Assembly: GCF_004345245.1 (NCBI RefSeq)
Contig: NZ_SLUQ01000005.1
Coordinates: 434,001-498,000 of the forward strand
Direction: 5' to 3'
DNA length: 64,000 nt
DNA from: Rhizobium sp. BK251
GTDB lineage: Bacteria; Pseudomonadota; Alphaproteobacteria; Rhizobiales; Rhizobiaceae
Shown: positions 26,351 through 34,705 of the stretch, piece after piece
Layout: every line of letters starts with the position of its first letter
How positions within the stretch are numbered: the first letter of the stretch is position 1
Program-made: the position numbers and the translations under genes
The notes under the pieces: generated by a model
Databases searched by the model: none
Told to the model about the DNA's origin: nothing
What the model saw: the letters and a program-made list of their open reading frames with translations, nothing else

Positions 26351-27490
26351 TTGAAGCAGAAAGAACGCCGGCCGGGCCGGCCAGCAACTGCGGTCGCAAA
26401 AGGCAAGCCCCGCCCGGCGGACAAGGCGTCGAAGCCCGCAGCGTTGGCTTTCAAGCCTGGTCGCGGCGCAGCCTCGGCAGGCCTCGGCGAGGCTGATGGA
26501 CGCGCGGGCAAGAAGGTTGCGGCTCCGACCTCCGCCCCAGTCGTCGATCAGCGCCCGCTGATTGCGCGAGGCGGCGAGAAATCTGCCGAACGCGTGCCGG
26601 TCATCCTGGAGTCGCTTGGCGCCGGCGACTTTCACCTGATCGATACCGGCAACGGCCTGAAGCTGGAGCAGTACGGCCCATACCGAATTGTTCGCCCCGA
26701 GGCGCAAGCGCTGTGGCAGCCATCCTTGCCCGCCCATGCCTGGGAAAACGTCGATGCCGTCTTTACCGGCGACACCGATGAGGAAGGCACGGGGCGCTGG
26801 CGCTTTCCGAAGGATGCGCTGGGCGAAACCTGGCCGCTCAAGCTGCTCGGTGTCGATTTCCTCGGCCGGTTCACATCCTTCCGGCATGTTGGCGTCTTCC
26901 CGGAGCAGATCGTCCACTGGAACTGGTTGAAGGAGCGCATCGAGGCGGACAAGCGGCCGCTGAAGGTGCTGAACCTCTTCGGCTATACGGGTGTCGCTTC
27001 ACTCGTCGCCGCCTCCGCCGGAGCGGAAGTAACCCATGTCGACGCTTCCAAGAGGGCGATCGGCTGGGCACGTGAGAACCAGGCGCTCTCCGGCATGGAA
27101 AAGCTGCCGATCCGCTGGATATGCGAGGATGCTATGAAGTTCATCCTTCGCGAGGAGCGCCGCGGCAACCAATACGACATCATCCTTACCGATCCGCCGA
27201 AGTTCGGCCGCGGGCCGAATGGCGAGGTTTGGCACCTGTTCGAGCACTTGCCTTTGATGTTGGATATCTGCCGAGAGATCCTGGCGCCGAAGGCGCTCGG
27301 CCTTGTGCTGACGGCCTATTCGATCCGGGCCAGCTTCTATTCGATCCACGAGCTGATGCGCGAAACGATGCGCGGCCGCGGCGGTGTCGTCGAGTCGGGC
27401 GAACTGGTCATTCGCGAAGCGGGCCTCGACGGAACGACGCCGGGCAAGGCGCTCTCCACCTCTCTCTTCAGCCGTTGGGTGCCGAAATGA
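26351..27490 (+). CDS. Class I SAM-dependent methyltransferase, RlmI-like rRNA methyltransferase family
   Basis: The 379-residue protein begins with about 75 Lys/Pro/Ala-rich residues, likely disordered. The methyltransferase domain has motif I VLNLFGYTGVASLVAASAGA, motif II VTHVDASKRAIGWARENQ, and motif IV DIILTDPPKFGRG, the DPPKF form typical of RlmI/RlmK-type 23S rRNA cytosine methyltransferases. The first codon is TTG with no clear alternative ATG, so the true N-terminus is uncertain. It overlaps the next RNA methyltransferase gene by four bases (ATGA). Confidence 0.8.
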   Translation: MKQKERRPGRPATAVAKGKPRPADKASKPAALAFKPGRGAASAGLGEADGRAGKKVAAPTSAPVVDQRPLIARGGEKSAERVPVILESLGAGDFHLIDTGNGLKLEQYGPYRIVRPEAQALWQPSLPAHAWENVDAVFTGDTDEEGTGRWRFPKDALGETWPLKLLGVDFLGRFTSFRHVGVFPEQIVHWNWLKERIEADKRPLKVLNLFGYTGVASLVAASAGAEVTHVDASKRAIGWARENQALSGMEKLPIRWICEDAMKFILREERRGNQYDIILTDPPKFGRGPNGEVWHLFEHLPLMLDICREILAPKALGLVLTAYSIRASFYSIHELMRETMRGRGGVVESGELVIREAGLDGTTPGKALSTSLFSRWVPK

Positions 27491-28347
27491 ACAGTGATTT
27501 CCGCGAAGGCGGGCCGCGCCGCGTAGGGCATGTGAAGGAGGTCACCTCGCTTGCCAATCCGATCGTCAAGGATATCAAGGCGCTGAGCCAGAAGAAGGCG
27601 CGCGATGAGAGCGGCACCTTCATGGCCGAAGGCCTGAAGCTCGTCATCGACGCGCTGGAACTTGGCTGGACGATCCGGACACTTGTCTATTCGAAGGCCG
27701 CGAAGGGAAAGCCCCTTGTCGAGCAGGTCGCGGCGAAAACCGTTGCCAATGGCGGTCTCGTCCTCGAGGTCAACGAAAAGGTCATTTCCGCGATCGCCCG
27801 ACGGGATAATCCGCAGATGGTGGTCGGCATCTTCGACCAGAAATGGAAGCCTCTGAGGGACATTCGCCCGACGGACGGCGAAACGTGGATTGCACTCGAC
27901 CGGGTGCGCGACCCCGGCAATCTGGGCACGATCATCCGCACGGCCGATGCTGCGGGCGCCTCCGGCATCATCCTGGTCGGCGAATCGACGGATCCGTTCT
28001 CGCTGGAGACGGTGAGGGCGACGATGGGCTCAGTCTTCGCGGTGCCCGTCGCGAAGGCCACGCCTGAGGAGTTTCTGGCCTGGAAGAAGCATGTCGGCAT
28101 TTCACTCGTCGCGACGCACCTTGCCGGGGCGGTCGACTACCGGACGATCGACTACAAGAAAAAGCCCGTGGTGCTGTTGATGGGCAACGAGCAGTCGGGC
28201 TTGCCGGACACCCTTGCGGGCGAGGCCGATGCGCTCGCCCGCATTCCGCAGGCCGGCCGTGCCGATTCCCTCAATCTGGCGGTGGCGACGGCCGTGATGC
28301 TGTTCGAGGCGCGCCGTCATCTCCTGATACTGGACAAAGCCAAATGA
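27487..28347 (+). CDS. TrmH/SpoU-family RNA 2'-O-methyltransferase
   Basis: The 286-residue protein has the SPOUT trefoil-knot motifs in order: [50 protein letters not shown], and [12 protein letters not shown] followed by [26 protein letters not shown]. The N-terminal substrate-binding domain starts [21 protein letters not shown]. The frame is open upstream, but ATG 27487 overlaps the previous stop. The target is probably 23S rRNA or tRNA; I cannot tell which. It also overlaps lspA by four bases. Confidence 0.9.
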   Translation: MNSDFREGGPRRVGHVKEVTSLANPIVKDIKALSQKKARDESGTFMAEGLKLVIDALELGWTIRTLVYSKAAKGKPLVEQVAAKTVANGGLVLEVNEKVISAIARRDNPQMVVGIFDQKWKPLRDIRPTDGETWIALDRVRDPGNLGTIIRTADAAGASGIILVGESTDPFSLETVRATMGSVFAVPVAKATPEEFLAWKKHVGISLVATHLAGAVDYRTIDYKKKPVVLLMGNEQSGLPDTLAGEADALARIPQAGRADSLNLAVATAVMLFEARRHLLILDKAK

Positions 28348-28847
28348 TCACGACGACAGCCGCCAGACCGGCGCTTTTTTCCAGGCCGCTGCCGATCATC
28401 GTCTTCATTGTGATTGCCGTCATCATCGACCAGGTGATCAAGATCGCCGTCGACAACTTCCTGCCGTTGCAGGAGGTCGTGCCCGTCGTTCCGATGCTTG
28501 CTCTCTATCGTACCTACAATCTGGGCGTTGCCTTCTCCATGCTCTCCGGCATGGATGGCTGGTTCATCGTCGGCATGCGGCTGGTCATCGTCGCCTTCGT
28601 GATCTGGCTCTGGCGGCGGACGGCGAACGACCGCTGGCTTGCCCATCTTGGCTTCGCACTCATCATCGCGGGTGCGCTCGGAAACCTGGTAGACCGTTTC
28701 CTTTATGGCCACGTGATCGACTATATCCTGTTCCACACGGAGACATGGTCCTTTGCCGTGTTCAATCTGGCGGACAGTTTCATCACAATTGGTGCAGGCT
28801 GCGTCATTCTGGACGAATTCTTCGGTCCGAAAAAAGCTGCAAGCTAA
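28344..28847 (+). CDS. lspA: Lipoprotein signal peptidase (signal peptidase II)
   Basis: This 167-residue aspartic protease of the inner membrane removes the signal peptide from diacylated prolipoproteins. Four membrane segments are visible. Conserved family motifs are [40 protein letters not shown] (first catalytic Asp) and [16 protein letters not shown] (second catalytic Asp). It overlaps the SpoU-family gene by four bases. lnt, another lipoprotein-maturation gene, is 24 kb away in this window. Confidence 0.96.
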   Translation: MITTTAARPALFSRPLPIIVFIVIAVIIDQVIKIAVDNFLPLQEVVPVVPMLALYRTYNLGVAFSMLSGMDGWFIVGMRLVIVAFVIWLWRRTANDRWLAHLGFALIIAGALGNLVDRFLYGHVIDYILFHTETWSFAVFNLADSFITIGAGCVILDEFFGPKKAAS

Positions 28848-28902
28848 AATTCGATCGATTTCCTGAAGGCAATTGGAACGATGCCCGTGCTAGCAAGACG
28901 CC

Positions 28903-31218
28903 ATGGGCAATCTGGCATATTTGCAGGAACGTCTTGCCGCCGCTTTCGGGGCTGGCCCGGCTGAGCTCGAGAAGGAGCAGGCCGAGAAGGATCCGCTTGA
29001 CGTTGTTCCACCCGTTCGCCCCGATGATCCCCTTGCCGTTTCCCGCGGTGAGCGCCTGCCGCGTTTCTGGCTTGGTGGTGCCGGAATTCTTGCCTCGGCG
29101 CTTCTGCTCGCCATCGGCTATGCGCTCGACGCGACGCTCGCCTATCAGGTTGTGGTCGCTGTCGCGGGTGTGGCCCTCCTGTCCATTGCGGCTTGGAGGC
29201 GGCCTCTCCACAGCCGCGAGGTCATCGACGCATCGACGCAGTCGACCGCCAGTCCTTCCGGCGATCGCGGCGAGCGTGGCTCCGACCGCGATGATCCCAC
29301 GCGCTTCTTCGCCGTCATCCACGACGCGCTTGGCGACATTGCCGTTACGCGCAGCATGGACAGACGCATCGTTCACGCCAACACCACCTTCCGCCGTGTT
29401 ACCGGCAAGGAAAGCCCGGAAGGGATGACTTGTGAGGAGCTTGGCCTTGCGTTCCGTCCGGGCGCGCAGCCGCATCGCTACGACGTCGAGATCTCGACGC
29501 CGAACGGGCAGCGCATGTTCGTCTGGCATGATATCGTCACGCGTGACGCCCGCAGCGGTCGCCTCATGCTGCAAAGCATCGCCCGCGATGTCACGGATGA
29601 TTGGCTCTCGTCCCGCGCTCGCGAGGAAGCGAGACAAAAGGCCGAATACAACAATGCCGCCAAGTCGCGTCTTCTCGCGACCGTGAGCCATGAGATCCGC
29701 ACGCCGCTTTCCGGCATCCTCGGCATGAGCCATCTGCTCACGCAGACCGCGATGACGGCGGAGCAGGCGAACTATCTTGCGAGCATTCGCCAGTCCGGGA
29801 ACGCGCTCGTTCAACTCGTCGACGATCTCCTCGACTTCTCGACGATCGAGGCGGGCCGCTTTGAATTGCGCCCACGCTCCGAGTCGCTCCGCCAGCTCCT
29901 GGAAAGCGTCGTGGAGATGCTCGCCCACCGCGCCCACGAAAAGAACATCGAGATCGGCGCGGCGGTTTCCCCTGCTGTGCCGGAAATGATGAGTTTCGAC
30001 CCCGCTCGCCTTCGCCAGGTGCTGTTCAACGTCATCGGCAACGCCGTCAAGTTCACGCAGGTGGGTGGCGTCTTTGTCTGCGTCCTGCGCGAGGGTGGCG
30101 ATCTGGTCATCCGGGTCAGGGACACCGGCCCCGGCATGAGCGCCGAAGAACAGGCGCGCATCTTCGCGGAATTCGAACAGGCGGGCAGTTCGCAGCAGAG
30201 GAGCGGCGGCACCGGGCTCGGCCTTACCATCTCGGCTCGCATTATGCGCGAGTTCGGCGGCTCGTTGAGCGTTGACAGCGAGAAGGGTATCGGCAGCACC
30301 TTCACGATCCGGTTCCCGGCGGGCATCCCGGCCGATAGCCGGGAGAGTGGCGGCCGTGAAACGCTGCTGAAAGGCAGCCGCGTCATTCTGCTCGCCCCAA
30401 GCGGCGTAGCGAGTGGTGCGATCAAGGAGACCATCACCGCGCTCGGTGGCGTCTGCCATATGGCGCGCGAAGGCGAGGAGGTCGCCACCGTCGTGTCGGA
30501 AATGATCGACGAGGGCCTTCCGCCGACGGACATCATTGTCGACCACCGGGTAGCACCCCATTTCTCTCCGGATATCGTCGACCGCCTGAAGGCAGCCGTG
30601 CCGGGCCTGCGCAAGATATTCCTTGTGAACCCGGAGGAGCGCAGCGCCCATACGCTCGATCTCTTCGATGCATGGCTGATTCGGCCGTTGCGCGAGCAAT
30701 CCCTCATCGATGTGCTTCGCGGCCGGATGCGCGGCATGGAGCGGCGTGACGCCCTTAACGACAATCAGCCGGGGATTGGTCCCGCTCTTCCGGAGGTCAC
30801 GATCCCGCATGCAATAGAGATCGTGCTTGCCGAAGACGACCCCGTAAACGCGATGCTCGTGCGCGCCATGCTGGAAAAGGCGGGCCACGCCGTGCAGGTC
30901 GTCACGGATTTCGAGGCGCTCTATGATCGCCTGACTGCACAGGCGGCCTCCCGCCCGGACGTCGTCATCAGCGATCTTTCGATGCCGGGAGGCGATGGTC
31001 TGGAGATGTTGGGCCGGATCAGGGGGCATGAACGCCGCCATGACCTCATGGCCGTTCCGGTCATCGTGCTGACGGCGGACGGCCGTGACGAAACGAGGCG
31101 CAGCGCCCTGTTGAACGGTGCCAATAGCGTCATGGCAAAACCAGTCGATCCGGAGCGATTACTCACGGATGTACAAACCCTTGCGGCACTTTCGCAACGT
31201 CGCGCCTCGGTACGCTAA
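28903..31218 (+). CDS. Hybrid sensor histidine kinase with PAS, kinase, degenerate receiver and receiver domains
   Basis: The 771-residue protein has two membrane helices (about 55-100), a PAS-like domain (about 145-240), a HisKA box SHEIRTPLSGILGM with the phospho-His near 264, and an HATPase domain with N, G1 (RDTGPGMS) and G2 (GTGLGLTISARI) boxes. A receiver-like segment near 485-605 ends in LIRPLREQSL, with Arg where a true receiver has Lys. The C-terminal receiver has VLAEDDPVNAMLV, Asp near 690 (ISDLSMPGGDG) and MAKPVDPERLL. No response regulator is adjacent. The ligand is unknown. A weak ribosome-binding site precedes the ATG. Confidence 0.9.
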   Translation: MGNLAYLQERLAAAFGAGPAELEKEQAEKDPLDVVPPVRPDDPLAVSRGERLPRFWLGGAGILASALLLAIGYALDATLAYQVVVAVAGVALLSIAAWRRPLHSREVIDASTQSTASPSGDRGERGSDRDDPTRFFAVIHDALGDIAVTRSMDRRIVHANTTFRRVTGKESPEGMTCEELGLAFRPGAQPHRYDVEISTPNGQRMFVWHDIVTRDARSGRLMLQSIARDVTDDWLSSRAREEARQKAEYNNAAKSRLLATVSHEIRTPLSGILGMSHLLTQTAMTAEQANYLASIRQSGNALVQLVDDLLDFSTIEAGRFELRPRSESLRQLLESVVEMLAHRAHEKNIEIGAAVSPAVPEMMSFDPARLRQVLFNVIGNAVKFTQVGGVFVCVLREGGDLVIRVRDTGPGMSAEEQARIFAEFEQAGSSQQRSGGTGLGLTISARIMREFGGSLSVDSEKGIGSTFTIRFPAGIPADSRESGGRETLLKGSRVILLAPSGVASGAIKETITALGGVCHMAREGEEVATVVSEMIDEGLPPTDIIVDHRVAPHFSPDIVDRLKAAVPGLRKIFLVNPEERSAHTLDLFDAWLIRPLREQSLIDVLRGRMRGMERRDALNDNQPGIGPALPEVTIPHAIEIVLAEDDPVNAMLVRAMLEKAGHAVQVVTDFEALYDRLTAQAASRPDVVISDLSMPGGDGLEMLGRIRGHERRHDLMAVPVIVLTADGRDETRRSALLNGANSVMAKPVDPERLLTDVQTLAALSQRRASVR

Positions 31219-31331
31219 CTGCGACCTTAGGCGTTCGGCATGCTTCTTGCCTTCTTCCTCCGGGCATGTCACTTTCCTGTCGTATAGAAATGCTTAATGG
31301 CGCTGTATCGACCCGGTAGCGGAGGATCGCC

Positions 31332-32207
31332 ATGTCTATCGACATCTTGAATCACAAGGCTGCCGTTGAAGCCGGGCGGCCCGCCGCCGCGCTCCAGGCG
31401 CCCTCCGGCGATATACTTGGCCGAATCGGCAACCTGGAAACCCGCCTCGCACGCAGCGAGCGCGAGATCGATGCCGCGCAGGCCGTTCGCTATCGCGTGT
31501 TCGTCGACGAAATGAAGGCACAGCTCCCTCCGGACGCGATGCGTCGGGAGCGCGACGTCGATAGCTGGGATGCCATTTGCGACCACTTGCTTGTTCTCGA
31601 CCGTTCGATCGAGGGTGATGCCGAGGATCAGATCGTCGGCACTTACCGTCTGCTGCGGCAGGAGGTGGCGATGGCCAATGGCGGTTTCTATTCTGCCTCC
31701 GAATATGCGATCGATCAGCTGGTGTCGCGCCATCCTGAGAAGCGCTTCATGGAGCTTGGCCGTTCCTGCGTCCTGCCGGAATACCGTACCAAGCGTACCG
31801 TAGAGCTTCTGTGGCAGGGCAACTGGGCCTATGCGCTGAAGCACGGAATGAGCGCCATGTTCGGCTGCGCTTCCTTTCCCGGAATTCATCCAGAAAGCCA
31901 CGCGCTTGCTCTTTCTTTCCTCCATCACACGGTGCTGGCGAAGGACGAGTGGAGCGTCGGGGCCCTGCCGGAGCTCGGGCGCGATATGGACCTCATGCCG
32001 GTTGAGGCCGTCAATCCGCGCAAGGCCCTGGCGGCCCTGCCTCCGCTCATAAAGGGTTACCTGCGCCTCGGCGCAATGGTGGGCTCCGGTGCTGTGGTTG
32101 ACCACGCTTTCAACACGACCGACGTCCTGATCGTACTGCCGATCGCGAGCATCTCGGATCGCTACGTGAACTACTACGGCGCCGACGCCGGCCGCTTCTC
32201 GAGCTGA
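31332..32207 (+). CDS. olsB: L-ornithine N-alpha-acyltransferase OlsB
   Basis: OlsB transfers 3-hydroxyacyl groups from acyl carrier protein to ornithine, forming lyso-ornithine lipid, the first step of ornithine lipid synthesis. The 291-residue GNAT-like protein shows GRIGNLETRLARSEREIDAAQAVRYRVFVDEM, FMELGRSCVLPEYRTKRTVELLWQG and ALKHGMSAMFGCASFPG, which I recognise from rhizobial OlsB. In S. meliloti olsB lies beside tme and mutS, as here. ols genes matter for phosphate-limited growth. A shared terminator follows. Confidence 0.92.
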   Translation: MSIDILNHKAAVEAGRPAAALQAPSGDILGRIGNLETRLARSEREIDAAQAVRYRVFVDEMKAQLPPDAMRRERDVDSWDAICDHLLVLDRSIEGDAEDQIVGTYRLLRQEVAMANGGFYSASEYAIDQLVSRHPEKRFMELGRSCVLPEYRTKRTVELLWQGNWAYALKHGMSAMFGCASFPGIHPESHALALSFLHHTVLAKDEWSVGALPELGRDMDLMPVEAVNPRKALAALPPLIKGYLRLGAMVGSGAVVDHAFNTTDVLIVLPIASISDRYVNYYGADAGRFSS

Positions 32208-32249
32208 GGTCCTTTCCCCAAGAGGGAAGAACGCGATCGTCGATCCTTA

Positions 32250-32283
32250 AAATGCCTCCGCGCTCAGTGTCGGAGGCATTTTT
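32250..32283. terminator. Bidirectional terminator between olsB and tme
   Basis: Arms AAATGCCTCCG (32250-32260) and CGGAGGCATTT (32271-32281) form a perfect 11-bp stem, with T residues after it and A residues before it, so it can serve both convergent genes. Confidence 0.88.
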
Positions 32284-32305
32284 GACTCACCCCTGATGCC
32301 GGAAA

Positions 32306-34594
32306 TCAGGTCCCGGCGCCGTAGGCCGCGATCGCCGCCATGTTGACGATGTCGGAGTCCTTGGCGCCCATGGAGGTGATCTGCACTGGCTTGTCGAGCC
32401 CGACAAGAAGTGGGCCGATCACCGTGGAACCGCCAAGCTCCTGCAGCATCTTCGTGGATATCGAGGCGGAGTGGAACGCCGGCATGACCAGCACATTGGC
32501 GGGTCCGGACAGGCGGCAGAACGGATACTGTTGCTCCATGACCTTGCGGTTGAGCGCAACGTCGGCGGCCATCTCGCCATCATATTCGAAATCGACGCGG
32601 CGCCTGTCGAGGATAGCGACAGCCTCGCGCACGCGCTCCGAGCGTTCGCCTGACGGATGGCCGAATGTGGAATAGGCGAGCATCGCGACACGTGGATCGT
32701 AACCCATGCGGCGGGCAAGGCCGGCTGCTTCCTCGGCAATATCCGCGAGCTCTTCCGCAGTCGGCATGTCGTGAACCGCCGTATCGGCAACGAACACCGT
32801 ACGGCCACGCGCCAGCACAAGCGAAACGCCGATGACACGATGTCCCGGCTTGGCATCGATGCAGCGACGGACGTCATCAAGCGCAGTTGAGTAGTTGCGA
32901 GTGGTGCCCGTTACCATGCCGTCGGCATCGCCGAGCGCTACCATGCAAGCCGCAAAATGGTTGCGGTCGTTATGGATGAGCCGCGCTACGTCGCGGTGCA
33001 GGTAGCCCTTCCGCTGAAGGCGCGCATACAGGTAGTCGATATAGGTTTCGACACGGGTCGAAATACGGGCGTTGACGATTTCGAGGCCCGGACGGTTGAG
33101 GTCGATGCCGGCGCGCTCTGCCGTGGCGCGGATGAGATCCTCACGCCCGAGCAGGATTGCCGTGCCGAGCTGCTGGTTGGCATAGGACATTGCGGCCCGC
33201 ATGACCTGCTCTTCCTCGGCCTCCGCGAAGACCACGCGCTTGGGATGCCGGCGGACGCGGTCGTAAAGCCGCTGCAGCGTCGAGGCGATGGGATCGCGCC
33301 GTGCCGAAAGCTCCTTGGAATAGGCTTCCAAGTTGGTGATCGTCTTGCGAGCCACGCCGGAAGCGATCGCAGCCTTGGCGACCGCCACCGGAATCGCCGA
33401 GATCAGACGCGGGTCGAACGGAACGGGAATGATATACTGCGGACCGAAGCGCGGGCGGTTGCCCTGGTAGGCGGCAACGACATCATCAGGCACGTCCTCG
33501 CGGGCAAGGCTTGCAAGCGCCTGGACGGCCGCGATCTTCATCTCGTCGTTGATGGTGGAGGCGCGTACGTCCAGCGCCCCGCGGAAGATATAGGGAAAGC
33601 CGAGGACGTTGTTGACCTGGTTCGGATAGTCCGATCGCCCCGTCGCCATGATCGCGTCGTCCCGGATGCGGGCAACCTCTTCCGGGGTGATCTCCGGGTC
33701 TGGGTTCGCCATCGCAAATATGATCGGCCGCTCCGCCATCGAGCGGATCATGTCGGCGGAGAAGGCGCCTTGCTGCGAAAGGCCGAAAACCACGTCGGCG
33801 CCCTTCATCGCCTCTTCCAGCGTGCGGCTCTTCGTCTTTGCCGCATGCGCGGACTTCCACTGGTTCATGCCCTCGGTGCGTCCCTGGTAGATGACGCCTT
33901 TCGTGTCGCAGAGCACGATGTTGTCCGGATTGAAGCCCATGGCCTTGATGAGCTCGACGCAGGCGATCGCCGCCGCACCCGCCCCGTTGCAGACGAGCTT
34001 CGTGGTCTTCAGGTCGCGGCCGGTGAGCTCCAGCGCGTTCAGCAGTCCGGCGGCGGCGATGATCGCGGTACCGTGCTGGTCATCGTGGAAGACGGGGATG
34101 TCCATCAGCTCGCGCAGGCGCTGCTCGATGATGAAACAGTCTGGCGCCTTGATGTCCTCGAGATTGATGCCGCCGAACGACGGCCCGAGGAAGCGCACGC
34201 AATTGATGAATTCGTCGACATTTTCGGTGTCGATCTCGAGGTCGATGGAATCGACGTCGGCGAAGCGCTTGAAGAGCACCGCCTTACCCTCCATCACCGG
34301 CTTGGAGGCCAGTGCGCCGAGATTGCCAAGGCCGAGGATGGCGGTACCATTCGATATGACGGCCACCATGTTTCCGCGTGCGGTGTAGTCATAGGCGGTG
34401 CCGGGATCGGCGGCGATTGCCTTCACGGGAACGGCGACGCCCGGCGAATAGGCAAGCGAGAGGTCGCGCTGGGTAGCCATCGGCTTCGTCGGGTTGATCT
34501 CCAGCTTGCCGGGACGACCCTGGGCGTGGAAATCGAGTGCTTCCTGATCGGTGACTGTGGTCGCCGGACGTTCGTGACTTTCCTTCACAGACAT
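32306..34594 (-). CDS. tme: NADP-dependent malic enzyme with phosphotransacetylase-like C-terminal domain
   Basis: The enzyme decarboxylates malate to pyruvate. The 762-residue product has a malic enzyme domain (about 1-430) with SLAYSPGVAVPVKAI, GNLGALASKPVMEGKAVLFK, FHDDQHGTAIIAAAGLLNAL and VCNGAGAAAIACVELI, and a PTA-like domain (about 440-762) with ARGRTVFVADTAV and ANVLVMPAFHSASI. Rhizobial malic enzymes carry this fusion. Location between olsB and mutS matches S. meliloti tme rather than dme; cofactor choice is inferred from that synteny. GGAGGAGAT directly precedes ATG 34594, ruling out the longer frame. Confidence 0.92.
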   Translation of the reverse strand: MSVKESHERPATTVTDQEALDFHAQGRPGKLEINPTKPMATQRDLSLAYSPGVAVPVKAIAADPGTAYDYTARGNMVAVISNGTAILGLGNLGALASKPVMEGKAVLFKRFADVDSIDLEIDTENVDEFINCVRFLGPSFGGINLEDIKAPDCFIIEQRLRELMDIPVFHDDQHGTAIIAAAGLLNALELTGRDLKTTKLVCNGAGAAAIACVELIKAMGFNPDNIVLCDTKGVIYQGRTEGMNQWKSAHAAKTKSRTLEEAMKGADVVFGLSQQGAFSADMIRSMAERPIIFAMANPDPEITPEEVARIRDDAIMATGRSDYPNQVNNVLGFPYIFRGALDVRASTINDEMKIAAVQALASLAREDVPDDVVAAYQGNRPRFGPQYIIPVPFDPRLISAIPVAVAKAAIASGVARKTITNLEAYSKELSARRDPIASTLQRLYDRVRRHPKRVVFAEAEEEQVMRAAMSYANQQLGTAILLGREDLIRATAERAGIDLNRPGLEIVNARISTRVETYIDYLYARLQRKGYLHRDVARLIHNDRNHFAACMVALGDADGMVTGTTRNYSTALDDVRRCIDAKPGHRVIGVSLVLARGRTVFVADTAVHDMPTAEELADIAEEAAGLARRMGYDPRVAMLAYSTFGHPSGERSERVREAVAILDRRRVDFEYDGEMAADVALNRKVMEQQYPFCRLSGPANVLVMPAFHSASISTKMLQELGGSTVIGPLLVGLDKPVQITSMGAKDSDIVNMAAIAAYGAGT

Positions 34595-34705
34595 ATCTCC
34601 TCCAACGTCCTGTGGGCGACGCTTCCCTCGTCTCCATTTGCTGTTGTCTTCTATAGCGGCGCACGGATAGGGTGACACCTCTTTTTTGGGAAAAACTGCA
34701 CATCC

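Noticed and set aside
32957..34675. Plus-strand open frame of 572 codons
   Set aside because: Antisense to the malic enzyme gene; no family motifs.
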